Source of the DNA: Burkholderia sp. Bp8963
GTDB lineage: Bacteria > Pseudomonadota > Gammaproteobacteria > Burkholderiales > Burkholderiaceae
Length of the DNA stretch: 64,000 nt
Assembly: GCF_003854275.1 (NCBI RefSeq)
Contig: NZ_QTQP01000005.1
Coordinates: 161,925 to 225,924, forward strand
Direction: 5' to 3'
This document shows, piece after piece, positions 1 through 9,058 of the stretch (position 1 is its first letter; each line of letters begins with the position of its first letter). Under the pieces are notes generated by a model. That model was not told where the DNA came from. It saw nothing but the letters and a program-made list of their open reading frames with translations, and did not search any database. A program made the position numbers and the translations under genes.

Positions 1-1099
1 CGTCCTGGCCCAGGCTGCGCGCGTGCTCGATCGCGCCGATCGTATCGGCGGTCTCGCCCGACTGCGAGATGCCGACGACGAGCGTGCGCGGATCGGCCAC
101 GGATTCCCGGTAACGGTATTCGCTTGCGATCTCGACCTGGGCCGGCACGCCGGCGATGGCCTCGAGCCAGTATTTCGCGGTGAGCCCTGCGTAATAGCTG
201 GTGCCGCAACCGAGCAGCAGCACGCTTCTCACGCGTGACAGCAGCGCTTGCGCGTCGCTGGGCGGGCCGAACAGCGCGGGCGAGATCGTGTCGATGCCCG
301 CGAGCGTGTTGCCGATCGCCGTCGGCTGTTCGAAGATCTCCTTCTGCATGAAGTGCTGGTACGGGCCGAGGCCGGCGTCGCTGTCGCGTGCCTTGACCTC
401 GCACAGCGGCCGTTTCGCGTCGCGCCCGAGCGCGTCGACGATCCGGATGCGCTCCGGCGTAATCAACGCGACGTCGCCATCCTCGAGGTAGATGAAGTGG
501 TCGGTCAGGTCACCGAGCGCCGCGCAGTCGGATGCGAGGTAGTTCTGGTGTGCGCCGATGCCGATCACGAGCGGCGAGCCGGCGCGCGCGGCGACGAGGC
601 GCTGCGGCTCGTGCGCGCTCAGCGCCGCGATCGCATACGCGCCGCGCAGGCGCTTGACCGCGCGGACGACGGCATCGAACAGATCGTCGCGATATTCGCC
701 GTGAATCAGATGCGCGATCACCTCTGTGTCGGTCTCGCCGCGAAACGTGTAGCCGCGCTGCTGCAGTTCCGCCTTGAGCGCTTCATGGTTTTCGATGATG
801 CCGTTGTGGACGACCGCGATCGTGTCGCCCGACATGATCGGATGCGCGTTCGTTTCGGACGGTGCACCGTGGGTGGCCCAGCGCGTATGGGCGATGCAGG
901 TTCCCGCTTCGAGACCGAGCGTGATCACCCGTTGCTGCAGGTCCATCACGCGGCTCAACGTGCGCTCGCTGCGAATGCGTCCGCCGCTTTGCAGCGCGAT
1001 CCCGCACGAGTCGTAGCCGCGATATTCGAGCCGGCTCAGTGCCTTGACCAGTTGCGGCACCTGATTGTTCCGGCCACTTGCTCCGACGATTCCGCACAT
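1..1099 (-). CDS. glmS: Glutamine--fructose-6-phosphate aminotransferase GlmS (C-terminal part cut off by window edge)
   Basis: Makes glucosamine-6-phosphate from fructose-6-phosphate and glutamine, the first step towards UDP-GlcNAc, in the cytoplasm. The protein starts MCGIVGASGRNNQVPQL, so the class II amidotransferase nucleophile Cys2 is exposed after Met removal. The glutaminase domain follows (EYRGYDS, HTRWATHG, HNGIIENHE), then the first sugar-isomerase (SIS) domain with LLLGCGTSYYAG and SQSGETADT. About 366 residues are visible of a family length near 605; the rest lies beyond base 1. It sits 127 bp downstream of pgaD on the same strand, so it probably feeds precursor to poly-N-acetylglucosamine synthesis. 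Burkholderia would be expected to carry a separate housekeeping glmS; that is inference. Confidence 0.95.
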   Translation of the reverse strand, partial: MCGIVGASGRNNQVPQLVKALSRLEYRGYDSCGIALQSGGRIRSERTLSRVMDLQQRVITLGLEAGTCIAHTRWATHGAPSETNAHPIMSGDTIAVVHNGIIENHEALKAELQQRGYTFRGETDTEVIAHLIHGEYRDDLFDAVVRAVKRLRGAYAIAALSAHEPQRLVAARAGSPLVIGIGAHQNYLASDCAALGDLTDHFIYLEDGDVALITPERIRIVDALGRDAKRPLCEVKARDSDAGLGPYQHFMQKEIFEQPTAIGNTLAGIDTISPALFGPPSDAQALLSRVRSVLLLGCGTSYYAGLTAKYWLEAIAGVPAQVEIASEYRYRESVADPRTLVVGISQSGETADTIGAIEHARSLGQD

Positions 1100-1226
1100 A
1101 TGTCACCTCGTCCAGAAGAAGTTGTCGACGTAATTGCCGCGCGTGCGACGCCTGGAACGGGTGGCCGCGTCCGGCGCCATGCCGGGTCAGCCTGCGGCCG
1201 CTGCCGTCGCGCCGCTCGCCGGCAGC

Positions 1227-1715
1227 CTATTTGCGGGTTTGCTGCGCAGCGTGGGTCGTCCATTCGATCCCGGAAATCAACCCGTTCGCGTCATGCGATG
1301 CGATCAGGATGCGCGATGCCTGTTTCTCGGCCGGCCGGCGCGCGTGCATCATCGCCGCCGTCGATCCCGTCCTCGCCTTGAGGCTCGCCGAACGCCGCAG
1401 CATCTTCGACACGCGCAGCCGGTAGGCAAGCGGATGGACGACGCGCCCCGCGATCAGCCAGGTGAACAGCACGCCGGCCATCACCGAGATGCACGTGACG
1501 TAGAAAATCAGCTGTTCGATCGGCATCTCGGCCTGGTCGAACGGCAGCAGGTAACGGTACGTATAGATGCAGATCGACGCCCAGACCGCACCGACGAGCG
1601 ATGGCCGCACGAGGCGGAACCACACGATCTGCATCACGCCGACGATCACGCCTCGATCGGCGATCATCTGGCTCGGGGAGCGGAGTGAGAGGTCAATAAT
1701 CGGCGCGTTCTTCAT
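1227..1715 (-). CDS. pgaD: Poly-beta-1,6-N-acetylglucosamine synthesis protein PgaD
   Basis: Small inner-membrane partner of the PgaC synthase, needed for poly-N-acetylglucosamine polymerisation and, in the E. coli family member, for cyclic-di-GMP control. The 162-residue product starts MKNAPIIDLSLRSPS; this start has a GAGGA ribosome site 7 nt upstream, whereas the upstream in-frame Met has none. Two hydrophobic segments (about residues 33-55 and 73-95) fit the two-helix PgaD architecture, followed by a basic cytoplasmic tail. It overlaps the end of pgaC by 23 bp, indicating translational coupling. The sequence is divergent, as usual for PgaD, so the call leans on position and topology. Confidence 0.85.
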   Translation of the reverse strand: MKNAPIIDLSLRSPSQMIADRGVIVGVMQIVWFRLVRPSLVGAVWASICIYTYRYLLPFDQAEMPIEQLIFYVTCISVMAGVLFTWLIAGRVVHPLAYRLRVSKMLRRSASLKARTGSTAAMMHARRPAEKQASRILIASHDANGLISGIEWTTHAAQQTRK

Positions 1716-2964
1716 GTTGAATTCCTCGGTCGGGACTGATCCATACGGCGCGCTTGCCACGGCCGCGCAGCGCGATAGCGGGCAGTGCGACAACGGTGGT
1801 GACCATGCTGATCAACCAGAAGGCAACCGGATACCAGACGGTGTCCAGGAAGTACATCAGGAGTTTTTCGTCGTAGCGCCGGTCGATCATGCAGCCGACG
1901 ATCAGCTGCAGCACGCAGGTTGCGACCAGCAGCATGCCGTGCCAGTGCGGGACGACCGACACGTGCCAGTCCTGTGGCAATGGATGGAAGAGGCCGACGA
2001 GCGCCAGAAGCAGGATGAACGACATCGAATACGCCCACGCGATGCCGATCAGATACTCCGCGAACAGCGGCCACATCATCATCTGCGTGGGCCTGGCCAA
2101 CGTGCTCGCATACTTGAGCAGCACCTGGATGCCACCCTTCGACCAGCGCAGCCGCTGGCGGTACAGCCCCTTCAGCGTCTCCGGCATCAGGATCCAGCTG
2201 AGCGCGTGCGGTTCGTACACGACACGCCAGTCGCGACACTGCAGCTTCCAGCTGATGTCGATGTCCTCGGTCAGCATGTCCGAGCTCCAGAAGCCGACGT
2301 CGGCGAGCGCGGTCTTGCGGAACATCGTGATCACGCCGGAGACCGTGAAGATGCGGCCGTACACCTGCTGCGTGCGCTTGATCAGCCCGACGATCGACGA
2401 GAACTCGCCGACCTGCATGCGGCCGAGCAGCGACGTGCGCGTACGGATGCGCGGGTTGCCGGTCACCGCGCCCACGCCGGGGTCGGTAATGAAGTGCTCG
2501 AGCATCCATTCGAGCGCATCGTGCGCGAGCAGCGAGTCGCCGTCGATGCAGAGCAGGTACTCCGAGGTCGAGACGGCCGCGGCGGTCGTGAGGCCCACCG
2601 CCTTGCCCTCGTTGTGCGCGTGGTGGATCACGAGGAGCCGCGGGATCGACGCGGCCAGCTCGTTGAGAATCTCGGCGGTGCGGTCCTGGCTGCCGTCGTT
2701 GACCGCAATGATGTCGTAGTTCGGATAGTGCATGCCGTTCAGGTGCTCGATCACGCTGCGCGCGTTCGCTTCCTCGTTGAAGCACGGCACGACGATCGAC
2801 ACCTTCGGCATCCCGCTCGACGCGAGCGCTTTTCTCGACAGCACGCGCCCGTCTTCGAGCAGGAAGAAGTGCACGACACCGCCTATCATCCACAGATACG
2901 ACATGAAGAACGGATAGTAGAAGACGAAGTCCTGCAGGCGATGGATGATGGATTGGGTTGTCAT
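1693..2964 (-). CDS. pgaC: Poly-beta-1,6-N-acetylglucosamine synthase PgaC (glycosyltransferase family 2)
   Basis: Processive inner-membrane GT2 enzyme that polymerises UDP-GlcNAc into beta-1,6-linked poly-GlcNAc. The 423-residue protein has an N-terminal membrane segment (about residues 14-36), a GT2 core with VPCFNEEAN, the nucleotide-binding NDGSQDRT, the acceptor-side CIDGDS, the general-base TEDIDIS and the QRLRWSKG motif of processive synthases, then several C-terminal membrane helices. Its length matches the family (about 410-440). The start ATG overlaps the pgaB stop in an ATGA arrangement, and its end overlaps pgaD. Confidence 0.96.
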   Translation of the reverse strand: MTTQSIIHRLQDFVFYYPFFMSYLWMIGGVVHFFLLEDGRVLSRKALASSGMPKVSIVVPCFNEEANARSVIEHLNGMHYPNYDIIAVNDGSQDRTAEILNELAASIPRLLVIHHAHNEGKAVGLTTAAAVSTSEYLLCIDGDSLLAHDALEWMLEHFITDPGVGAVTGNPRIRTRTSLLGRMQVGEFSSIVGLIKRTQQVYGRIFTVSGVITMFRKTALADVGFWSSDMLTEDIDISWKLQCRDWRVVYEPHALSWILMPETLKGLYRQRLRWSKGGIQVLLKYASTLARPTQMMMWPLFAEYLIGIAWAYSMSFILLLALVGLFHPLPQDWHVSVVPHWHGMLLVATCVLQLIVGCMIDRRYDEKLLMYFLDTVWYPVAFWLISMVTTVVALPAIALRGRGKRAVWISPDRGIQHEERADY

Positions 2965-5051
2965 TGTGCCGCTGTCCCCTTGTTGTGCTGCATGTTCATC
3001 AGCGCGTTGATCGAGGTCGGGTCGAGCCGGGACTTGAGCGACATCACATCGCGCATGGCCACGAGCGTCGGCTTGTTGTTCAGGAAGTTGTCCGGGTAGT
3101 AGCCGAAGTTCAGCACGCCGCGGTCCCGCAGGTGATGCATCTGCGCGAGCAGCGTGCTGGCGGGAATGTCCGCGCGGGCGTGCCAGTCATAGGACTGCAA
3201 CTCGAACACGGTCTTCGCGAAGCCGCGCTGCTTCTTCGCAACGACGTCGATGAGCTGGTCGAGCCAGCGATCCGGATTCGACGCCTGCTCCATGTACGGC
3301 ATCGCCATCAACGCGACGAAGTCGTACGTATTGAGGAAATCGTCGTAGTTCTGCGCATACCATGCTTCGGACTCGGGATTCAGCACCGGCTGCGCGAAGA
3401 TGTTGCGCGCGGTCAGCACATCGCCCGCGTTCTGGTTCGCGCGCACGATCTGCTCCAGCTGCCGCGTCAGGTTCAGCAGATAGCGCGTCTTTTCCCGTGT
3501 CCAGCGATTCATCAGATCGGGCTTCGCGCGAATCTGTCCGATGTCGCGCGGCAGCCCCCATTGCGCATACGTTTGCAGCGCATGCCTGCCGGCATCCTCG
3601 TAGTCGTCGAGCACGGCGTCGTCGCTGAACAGGATGCCGGTGAACGACGCGAACTTGCTGAGATCCTCGTAGATCTGCTCGATCATCAGCCGCGCGTTCG
3701 GATCGAACGGGCTCAGGCGAAAGCCGCGCGTGACGTGCTCGCGCGCCGGCGCGCCGCCGTATGCGCTGACCGGTTCGAGGCCGTGCAGCTTCTCCGGAGG
3801 CGGACGGAACGCGAGCACCGGCAGCCATGCATACACTTCGACGTTGGAGCGGGTACTGAGCTGCCAGGCCGCGCGCGAGAACAGATCGGCGCGCATCGGC
3901 AGGTGCCGGTTCGGAAAATAGACGGATTCCGCGACGCCGGTGCCCTTCGGATCGGAAAATGCCTGCAGGTAGACCGATTTCGGCTGCATATCGTAGATGC
4001 GCTGGACGAGCACGCCGAGATTCTTTTCCTGCTGCGCAGGGTTCGGGTCGTAGACCTGGTCGAGATCGACCTGCACCACACGTTCGACGACGTCGACGGC
4101 GCCGCGGTTGGTCGCCGGCTCGCGCATCGAACGCTCGAACACGCCGATATCGACGTCATACATCATCAGGATGCGCCGCAGGCGGTCGAGCGGCACGTCC
4201 GGCGTATTCGGCCCTGCATCGAGACTGAACTGGATGTCCATGCCGAGCGATGTCGAGATCTTGCGCACCGGCTGGTTTTCCGCGCCATACGGCCAGACCA
4301 TCGAGCGTGCAACGAGGCCCGTGCGTTCGTGAATCTGCCGGATGCAGGTCTGCAGATCGTTGCGCACCCGAGCGTCGAATTCCATGTCGGTTTCATAGCG
4401 CTTTTCACCCTCCAGATAGAGGTGCGACGTGGTTGCGGGCATCTGGTTGCCTTGCGGATTGGCCGTCGCGCCATGGTGCAGATTGTGCGTATGGCACGCG
4501 AGTTCGACGAGGTCGGACGAACCGACCTGCCGGACTTCGTCCCAGGACATGAAGTAATCGCGCGGCACCTGGATCTTGTCGCTGATGCGGATCGGCGTAT
4601 CCGCCGGCGTGTCGATCCACGCGGTGACGATGCCCATCACCGCCGGATACCGGAAGCGCTTCAGCAGCGGCAGCACTTTCGTGTAGTGGCTGCGGAAGCC
4701 GTCGTCGAACGTGAGCAGCACGGCACGAGGCGGCAGCGGCTTGCCGCCGTGCCGGGACGCCTCGATCTGCCTGACGGTGATGGGGTGATAGTTGTTGGTG
4801 TCGAGCCACGAAAAGATCGCGGTCAGCGTGCCGGTGTCGATCGCGTACGGATCGATCATCGTCGACGTGGCGAACGTCGACAGCAGGTTGTCGCGCACGT
4901 CGTGCATGCAGATCACGCGAAACGTCTTGCCGTCGGCCGGGTCCGATGGCGGCAGCAGATCGATCATTCGTGCCCGGGTCACCCCCGGGAACAGCGAACA
5001 TGCGGCAAATGTACCAACGCATCCACACATGAAAGTCCGTCTGGATTGCAT
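2961..5051 (-). CDS. pgaB: Poly-beta-1,6-N-acetylglucosamine N-deacetylase PgaB
   Basis: Periplasmic enzyme that partly de-N-acetylates the polymer so it can be exported, with a C-terminal glycoside-hydrolase-like domain. The 696-residue protein has an N-terminal export signal with a possible lipid-anchor Cys (FAAC, residue 18), then an NodB-type deacetylase with MHDVR (about residue 49-53), TFDDGF (114-119) and the metal-binding CHTHNLHH (186-193). The C-terminal half (from about residue 330) contains the conserved stretches seen in PgaB hydrolase domains. Length is close to the E. coli protein. It lies 17 bp after pgaA and overlaps pgaC by 4 bp. Confidence 0.95.
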   Translation of the reverse strand: MQSRRTFMCGCVGTFAACSLFPGVTRARMIDLLPPSDPADGKTFRVICMHDVRDNLLSTFATSTMIDPYAIDTGTLTAIFSWLDTNNYHPITVRQIEASRHGGKPLPPRAVLLTFDDGFRSHYTKVLPLLKRFRYPAVMGIVTAWIDTPADTPIRISDKIQVPRDYFMSWDEVRQVGSSDLVELACHTHNLHHGATANPQGNQMPATTSHLYLEGEKRYETDMEFDARVRNDLQTCIRQIHERTGLVARSMVWPYGAENQPVRKISTSLGMDIQFSLDAGPNTPDVPLDRLRRILMMYDVDIGVFERSMREPATNRGAVDVVERVVQVDLDQVYDPNPAQQEKNLGVLVQRIYDMQPKSVYLQAFSDPKGTGVAESVYFPNRHLPMRADLFSRAAWQLSTRSNVEVYAWLPVLAFRPPPEKLHGLEPVSAYGGAPAREHVTRGFRLSPFDPNARLMIEQIYEDLSKFASFTGILFSDDAVLDDYEDAGRHALQTYAQWGLPRDIGQIRAKPDLMNRWTREKTRYLLNLTRQLEQIVRANQNAGDVLTARNIFAQPVLNPESEAWYAQNYDDFLNTYDFVALMAMPYMEQASNPDRWLDQLIDVVAKKQRGFAKTVFELQSYDWHARADIPASTLLAQMHHLRDRGVLNFGYYPDNFLNNKPTLVAMRDVMSLKSRLDPTSINALMNMQHNKGTAAQ

Positions 5052-5068
5052 GAGCTGACCTCCTGGTT

Positions 5069-7138
5069 CTAGAACGGCAGGTTCAGCGACAGGAAGCCCG
5101 TTTCCGAGCGCTCTCGCGTACCGTCGTAAGCATGGCTGCTGACTTCGACGCCATAGGTCAGCGTGATGTCATGCTTGAATGTCCACGCGTGTTCGAGGCG
5201 CGCACTCCAGAGTGCACTGGTGCCGAACCCGCGCTCGTTGTAAGCGCCGCCGGACGCGAAGATGCGCTGCCGCATCGACATGTCGCCCTTCTTCCACAGC
5301 ATGATCTGATGCATGACGGTGGCCGCGATCGCGTAGTCGCGCCCCGGGCTGAAGTAGGGCACATCCTGCCGCGTGTTGCTGTCGGTGCCGAGGTTCAGCG
5401 ACACGTTGACCAGCTGGTTCGCGGACGTGAACACACGCTGCGTGCCGGTCGCCGCGATCTCCTGGTGCAGGTTCGAATCGCTGTAGCGGCTCACCGCGTA
5501 GCTCAGGCTGGCCTCGCGACGATCGTTCTGGCGCCACTTCACCGCGACATTCGCGGACTTGCCCCAGATGTGCGCGAGATAGGCCTTCCATGGCAGCGAG
5601 TTGTCGTTGCTGTCGAGCCCGCCGGACACCGTCCAGTAATCGTCGAGGTTGTAGGTGACCGAACCGCGGCCGCCGGTGCGCCCGTCCGCGCCGAACGAGC
5701 GGGTGACCTCGCCCTGCACGGTGAACGGCCCGTGCCGGTAGTCGCCGCCGACGCCCGTGCGTGTACGGCTGACGCTGCCGAGATCGGTCTGCGCATGGCC
5801 GTAGAACGTATGAGAGAAAACCCGCCAGTTATCCCCGAACGGCTGCGAATAAAGATAGGTATCCGACGTGAACGCGTTGTCGGCCAGTGCGCTGTTGCCG
5901 TGCTCGTAGCTCAGGTCGGTGGTCAGCACCGGGCTGCGGTACGCGTTGTAGTCGCGCTTGAACGACCGTACCGCGCCGCTGTCCGGAAACGTGTTGTCGA
6001 GGGTCTGCTCGATCTTCCGCGCGGTTTCGTAGTCGTCCGCCGTCAGCGCGGCGCGACCGAGTCCGGAGAGGTTCTCGACACTGTCGGGGTGATCGGTCAA
6101 CGTCGCGCGATACATCGCGAGGGCCTGGCGAGGGTGCGCCTGGCCCGACACGGCGTCCGCGTGCGCGGCGCGTATCTCGGAGTTGAACGGCACTTCCTTT
6201 TCGAGCTTTTCCAGCTCGGCGATCCCTTCCTCGACCCTGCCCGTAAAGATCAGGTACTGCGCGCGCAGCCGGTAGTAGCGCAGGTAGTCGTCGTTGGCCG
6301 GATCCCACGGATGCACCTGCGTAGCCGGCGGCAGCGACTTGCCCATGTCGTCGAGCACCTTGCTCGCATCGTCTGCTCGCGCCTGGTCGACATACGACCA
6401 GAACAATCCTTCGCGCAACTCGATCGGCCGCGTGCGCGCGCCGTACTGGAAGCCGCGCGTCGCATGGTCGGTCGGCGATGCGCTCGCTTGCGCAAGCGCG
6501 CGCTGATAGGCCGCCGACGCCTTGCCCGGTTCGCTCAGGTACAGGTATGCATCGCCAACGCCGGCCAGCGCGTCGATCGATACCTCCGCGTCGGGAGGGA
6601 TCGTTTCGAACGCCGCCACCGCCTTCTTCATGTCGCCGCGGGACGCATAGGCGACCGTGCGATCGCCCGCGAGCGCGGTTCTGACCGGCGAGTACTCGGG
6701 CGTGATCGGCATCCTCGCGTTGAGATCGTCGGCGGCGTGCAGCGCGGTGTCGATACCGTCGAAGCGATCGGGGCTCGTCATCGAGCGCGCCTTGTCGCGT
6801 CCGCCGCGCACCTGCTGGCGGATCGACAGTTCCTCCAGCTGGGCGAGATCGAACGCGGAGAAGATGTCGGGCCGGGATTTCGCCTCGTCGAGCGCCTTGA
6901 CGGCGCCGCCGCTGGTGGCCAGACCGAACACTTCGTTACGCACCGACGCCGCATCGGCCGGCTGCGTGGCGGGGGGGCTCTGGGTCTCGGCGATCTTTGC
7001 GGGCTCGTGTGACTCGACGTCGCCTTCAGCGGCGACGCATGTGCCCGAGGCAACGAGCAGCAACATGAGTGGAGCCTGAAAAAGTATCCGCCGATGGGGC
7101 GGCAGGGCAATGAACCGGCGATTGCGTATGTTGGTCAC
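5069..7138 (-). CDS. pgaA: Outer-membrane poly-N-acetylglucosamine export porin PgaA
   Basis: Exports deacetylated poly-GlcNAc across the outer membrane. The 689-residue protein starts at GTG with GGGAGA 7 nt upstream; the N-terminus has an Arg-rich stretch and a hydrophobic signal ending near SGTCVAAEG. TPR-like helical repeats fill roughly residues 60-390 (for example DALAGVGDAYLYLSEPGKA), and the C-terminal 290 residues alternate like a beta-barrel and end in LSLNLPF with a terminal aromatic residue, typical of outer-membrane proteins. It is shorter than E. coli PgaA (about 800 residues), mainly in the TPR region. First of the four pga genes. Confidence 0.93.
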   Translation of the reverse strand: MTNIRNRRFIALPPHRRILFQAPLMLLLVASGTCVAAEGDVESHEPAKIAETQSPPATQPADAASVRNEVFGLATSGGAVKALDEAKSRPDIFSAFDLAQLEELSIRQQVRGGRDKARSMTSPDRFDGIDTALHAADDLNARMPITPEYSPVRTALAGDRTVAYASRGDMKKAVAAFETIPPDAEVSIDALAGVGDAYLYLSEPGKASAAYQRALAQASASPTDHATRGFQYGARTRPIELREGLFWSYVDQARADDASKVLDDMGKSLPPATQVHPWDPANDDYLRYYRLRAQYLIFTGRVEEGIAELEKLEKEVPFNSEIRAAHADAVSGQAHPRQALAMYRATLTDHPDSVENLSGLGRAALTADDYETARKIEQTLDNTFPDSGAVRSFKRDYNAYRSPVLTTDLSYEHGNSALADNAFTSDTYLYSQPFGDNWRVFSHTFYGHAQTDLGSVSRTRTGVGGDYRHGPFTVQGEVTRSFGADGRTGGRGSVTYNLDDYWTVSGGLDSNDNSLPWKAYLAHIWGKSANVAVKWRQNDRREASLSYAVSRYSDSNLHQEIAATGTQRVFTSANQLVNVSLNLGTDSNTRQDVPYFSPGRDYAIAATVMHQIMLWKKGDMSMRQRIFASGGAYNERGFGTSALWSARLEHAWTFKHDITLTYGVEVSSHAYDGTRERSETGFLSLNLPF

Positions 7139-7243
7139 GGCGTATTCTCCCGACGATACGGCCGAAGCGGCCGCACCCCGAACAGTGCGCTCGATCTCGC
7201 GTCGAGCTGCTCGATAGCTGGTTCCCCCGATTGCAATGCAAAG

Positions 7244-7996
7244 TCAAAGCCGGTTGCGGATCGCCTGCCCAAGCAGCGCGCGCGATTCGCTGTTACCCGG
7301 ATCGATGGCGAGCACCCGGCTCGCGTTCTGCTCGACGCAACCCCATTCGTCGAGCACCGCGCACGAACGTGCCCGTGCGAGCGCGCGTGCGCTGTCCGGC
7401 TCCGCGTGCGTGACGCTGGCCGTCTGCGTGTGCACCGGGCGGCCGACGGTCGGATGCTGTTGCGATGCGACCTCCGCGCGCATCCGTGCGCTTGCGAAGT
7501 CGTGATTCTGCAGTGGGCGATGCACGTCGCCGTACCGCTTTCTGACGGCGGCGTTGGCCAATGCGCGATGCGTATTGGCCGCATGGGCCGCATTGGCTGC
7601 TACGGTGACGGATGGGGAATGGGCAGGTCGTGCATGCGTGGCGGGCGCCGCCTGGGTGCCGGCGCCAGTCGTGGCCGCCGGATCGACCTGAACCATCGCC
7701 GGCGACACGGTTTGGGCTTTCGGCGCGGCCTGCGCGGTGTTCGCGACGGGCTCGACGGCGGGGCTGGCTGCCGCAACGGCTGCAGGTTTGCCGGTGCTCG
7801 CGGGTGCCGTGGCGACTGCGCCGGATACGACATGCGCGACGTTCGCATGCTCACCGCCGCCTTCTCGCCTGACATGGGTAAAGACGCCGAAGATCACGGC
7901 GAACGCGGCGAAGCTGAGTGCCGCGTTCTTGCCCGGCCCCCATCCCGATTTCGGTCGGCGGGTGGAGTCGGCGTCCGGTCCATTTTCACTGGTCAT
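7244..7996 (-). CDS. Single-pass membrane protein of unknown function upstream of pgaA
   Basis: I do not recognise the family. The 250-residue product starts MTSENGPDADS with GAGGAG 7 nt upstream, which is preferred over the Met 16 codons earlier. One membrane segment (about residues 24-40, NAALSFAAFAVIFGVF) is followed by an Ala/Pro/Thr-rich linker of about 110 residues and a C-terminal folded region with paired alanine-rich helices (LARARSCAVLDEWGCVEQNA, then LAIDPGNSESRALLGQAI), which looks like a TPR-type hairpin with two Cys. It lies 105 bp before pgaA on the same strand, so it may belong to the polysaccharide operon as an envelope accessory protein; that role is inference. Confidence 0.72.
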   Translation of the reverse strand: MTSENGPDADSTRRPKSGWGPGKNAALSFAAFAVIFGVFTHVRREGGGEHANVAHVVSGAVATAPASTGKPAAVAAASPAVEPVANTAQAAPKAQTVSPAMVQVDPAATTGAGTQAAPATHARPAHSPSVTVAANAAHAANTHRALANAAVRKRYGDVHRPLQNHDFASARMRAEVASQQHPTVGRPVHTQTASVTHAEPDSARALARARSCAVLDEWGCVEQNASRVLAIDPGNSESRALLGQAIRNRL

Positions 7997-8070
7997 GCGT
8001 CGCTCCTCGATGTCAGGCCTGGATCGTGGATGACGCAGGGTCACTCACGACAGGCAGCCGAGCAGAAGAC

Positions 8071-8484
8071 TTACCACCGCAGTTGCGTATTCAATGCACC
8101 TGTTTCGACGATTGCGTACTTCATTTCGCCCTGATACGTCCCTTCGATTCGGTAGCTCGCATCGGGAACGCTGAACAGGCACCGCGATCCCGAAGCGTTG
8201 AATTCGACGAGGACGCGGCCGTGACGCCTCAACCGCACCTGGACGTTGGCGAGCGGCTGGCCGGTTTGCTCGGATGTAAATGACACCCCGAGGTTGTACG
8301 GCCGCCCGTCGGCCGGGAGTGGCGCGTTCCCGTCGATCCGCGCATCGCCGCAAATGTATGAAATGACATATCGCTGCGCGCCAGGATCGGGATTGGCCGT
8401 TTGAGCGATTGCAGCAGCTGCGCAAAGCATTGAAGCGGCAATGGCTGAAAAGGGAAGCGCATGCTTTTTAAACGAAGACGACAT
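8071..8484 (-). CDS. Small secreted protein with predicted beta-sandwich fold, unknown function
   Basis: A 137-residue protein starting MSSSFKKHALPFSAIAAS, with GGAGGT 6 nt before the ATG. A clear signal peptide is cut near AAAAIAQ-TANP. The mature part has PLPADGRPYNLGVSF, QPLANVQVRLRRHG and a C-terminal SYRIEGTYQGEMKYAIVET, reminiscent of carboxypeptidase regulatory-like or transthyretin-like beta-sandwich domains, but I would not assign a function. Two Cys (CGDAR, SRCLF) may form a disulphide in the periplasm. It is the first gene of the minus-strand group that leads into pga, so it may be transcribed with it. Confidence 0.7.
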   Translation of the reverse strand: MSSSFKKHALPFSAIAASMLCAAAAIAQTANPDPGAQRYVISYICGDARIDGNAPLPADGRPYNLGVSFTSEQTGQPLANVQVRLRRHGRVLVEFNASGSRCLFSVPDASYRIEGTYQGEMKYAIVETGALNTQLRW

Positions 8485-8563
8485 GACCACCTCCGTTTGC
8501 AGTTGTTGGCAAGCATACATTTGGGCCCGGAAAACGCAAATCCGATTCGCCATTTTGCAACAC

Positions 8564-8591
8564 GTTATATTCGTACCTGAAATATCGTGAA
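8564..8591 (-). promoter_or_regulatory. Candidate sigma-70 promoter for the secreted-protein/pga gene group
   Basis: On the minus strand a TTCACG (8586-8591) and a TATAAC (8564-8569) are 16 bp apart, about 80 bp upstream of the start at 8484. A short direct repeat ATCGTGA lies over and just beyond the -35 element. Read by eye only. Confidence 0.4.
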
Positions 8592-8654
8592 TGAACAATC
8601 GTGATTTTCATGGGGGTGGCGGTCGAAACATATTATTTAAACAGGATTGCGCGG

Positions 8655-9012
8655 CAATTAGTGCCGATAATAACGACTGACAAATAGATTTTTTCCCGGT
8701 GCGCGGATTGTCCGAGCGGCACAGAAGGGTGCAAATATGTGTTTGAGAAGATTTGTCGCGCAATTCGTGCCGGTGGTAACGACTGAGGAATGGTGGTTTT
8801 CTGGTTGGGCTGGATGCCATGTGGCAGTAGCGTCGAGGCAAAATGTGCCAACCTAATAATAATATGCACGTAAATCGTGCCGATGCTGGCGCCCGATGAA
8901 TGCCGGATTTCCGAAATATTCTGTAATGCGGTAAAAGGTGGCGATACAAAATATTGCAGATTTAAATGGGGTTGCGGTGAATTTCGAGTCGGTGGTTTCG
9001 GCTTATGAATGA
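8655..9012. repeat. Four degenerate tandem repeats, period about 106-110 bp, in AT-rich intergenic DNA
   Basis: The stretch 8485-9279 holds no convincing gene and is markedly AT-rich against the rest of the window. Within it, a core reading roughly AATTCGTGCCGGTGGTAACG recurs at about 8655, 8761, 8871 and 8980. The first two 40-bp cores match at about 30 of 40 positions, and similarity continues outside the core (a GCAAAATGTG-like block). Unit spacing is 106, 110 and 109 bp. Units are not multiples of three and carry stops, so this is not a repeat-protein remnant in an obvious frame. It lies upstream of the pga gene group and could be regulatory or a decayed repeat element. Confidence 0.6.
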
Positions 9013-9039
9013 AGGTTGTTCCGCGATGTGATAAGCGGG

Positions 9040-9058
9040 GGCATTCCCCGGGAATGCC
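9040..9058. repeat. Perfect 9-bp inverted repeat (operator or hairpin)
   Basis: GGCATTCCC and GGGAATGCC flank a single central base, a perfect 19-bp dyad, in the AT-rich intergenic region between the LysR gene end and the pga-side genes. It could be a protein-binding site or a transcription-stopping hairpin, although no run of T follows on either strand. Confidence 0.5.

Noticed and set aside
2958..7012. Long plus-strand open frames over pgaB and pgaA
   Set aside because: Antisense to recognisable Pga proteins and rich in Arg/His; no ribosome sites or domains.
8608..8949. 113-codon minus-strand frame across the 108-bp repeats
   Set aside because: Repeat length is not a multiple of three and the peptide is not repetitive in a protein-like way; no ribosome site.
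8655..9012. CRISPR array as explanation of the regular spacing
   Set aside because: Units are 106-110 bp apart with degenerate cores and related, not unique, intervening DNA; no cas genes in the window.
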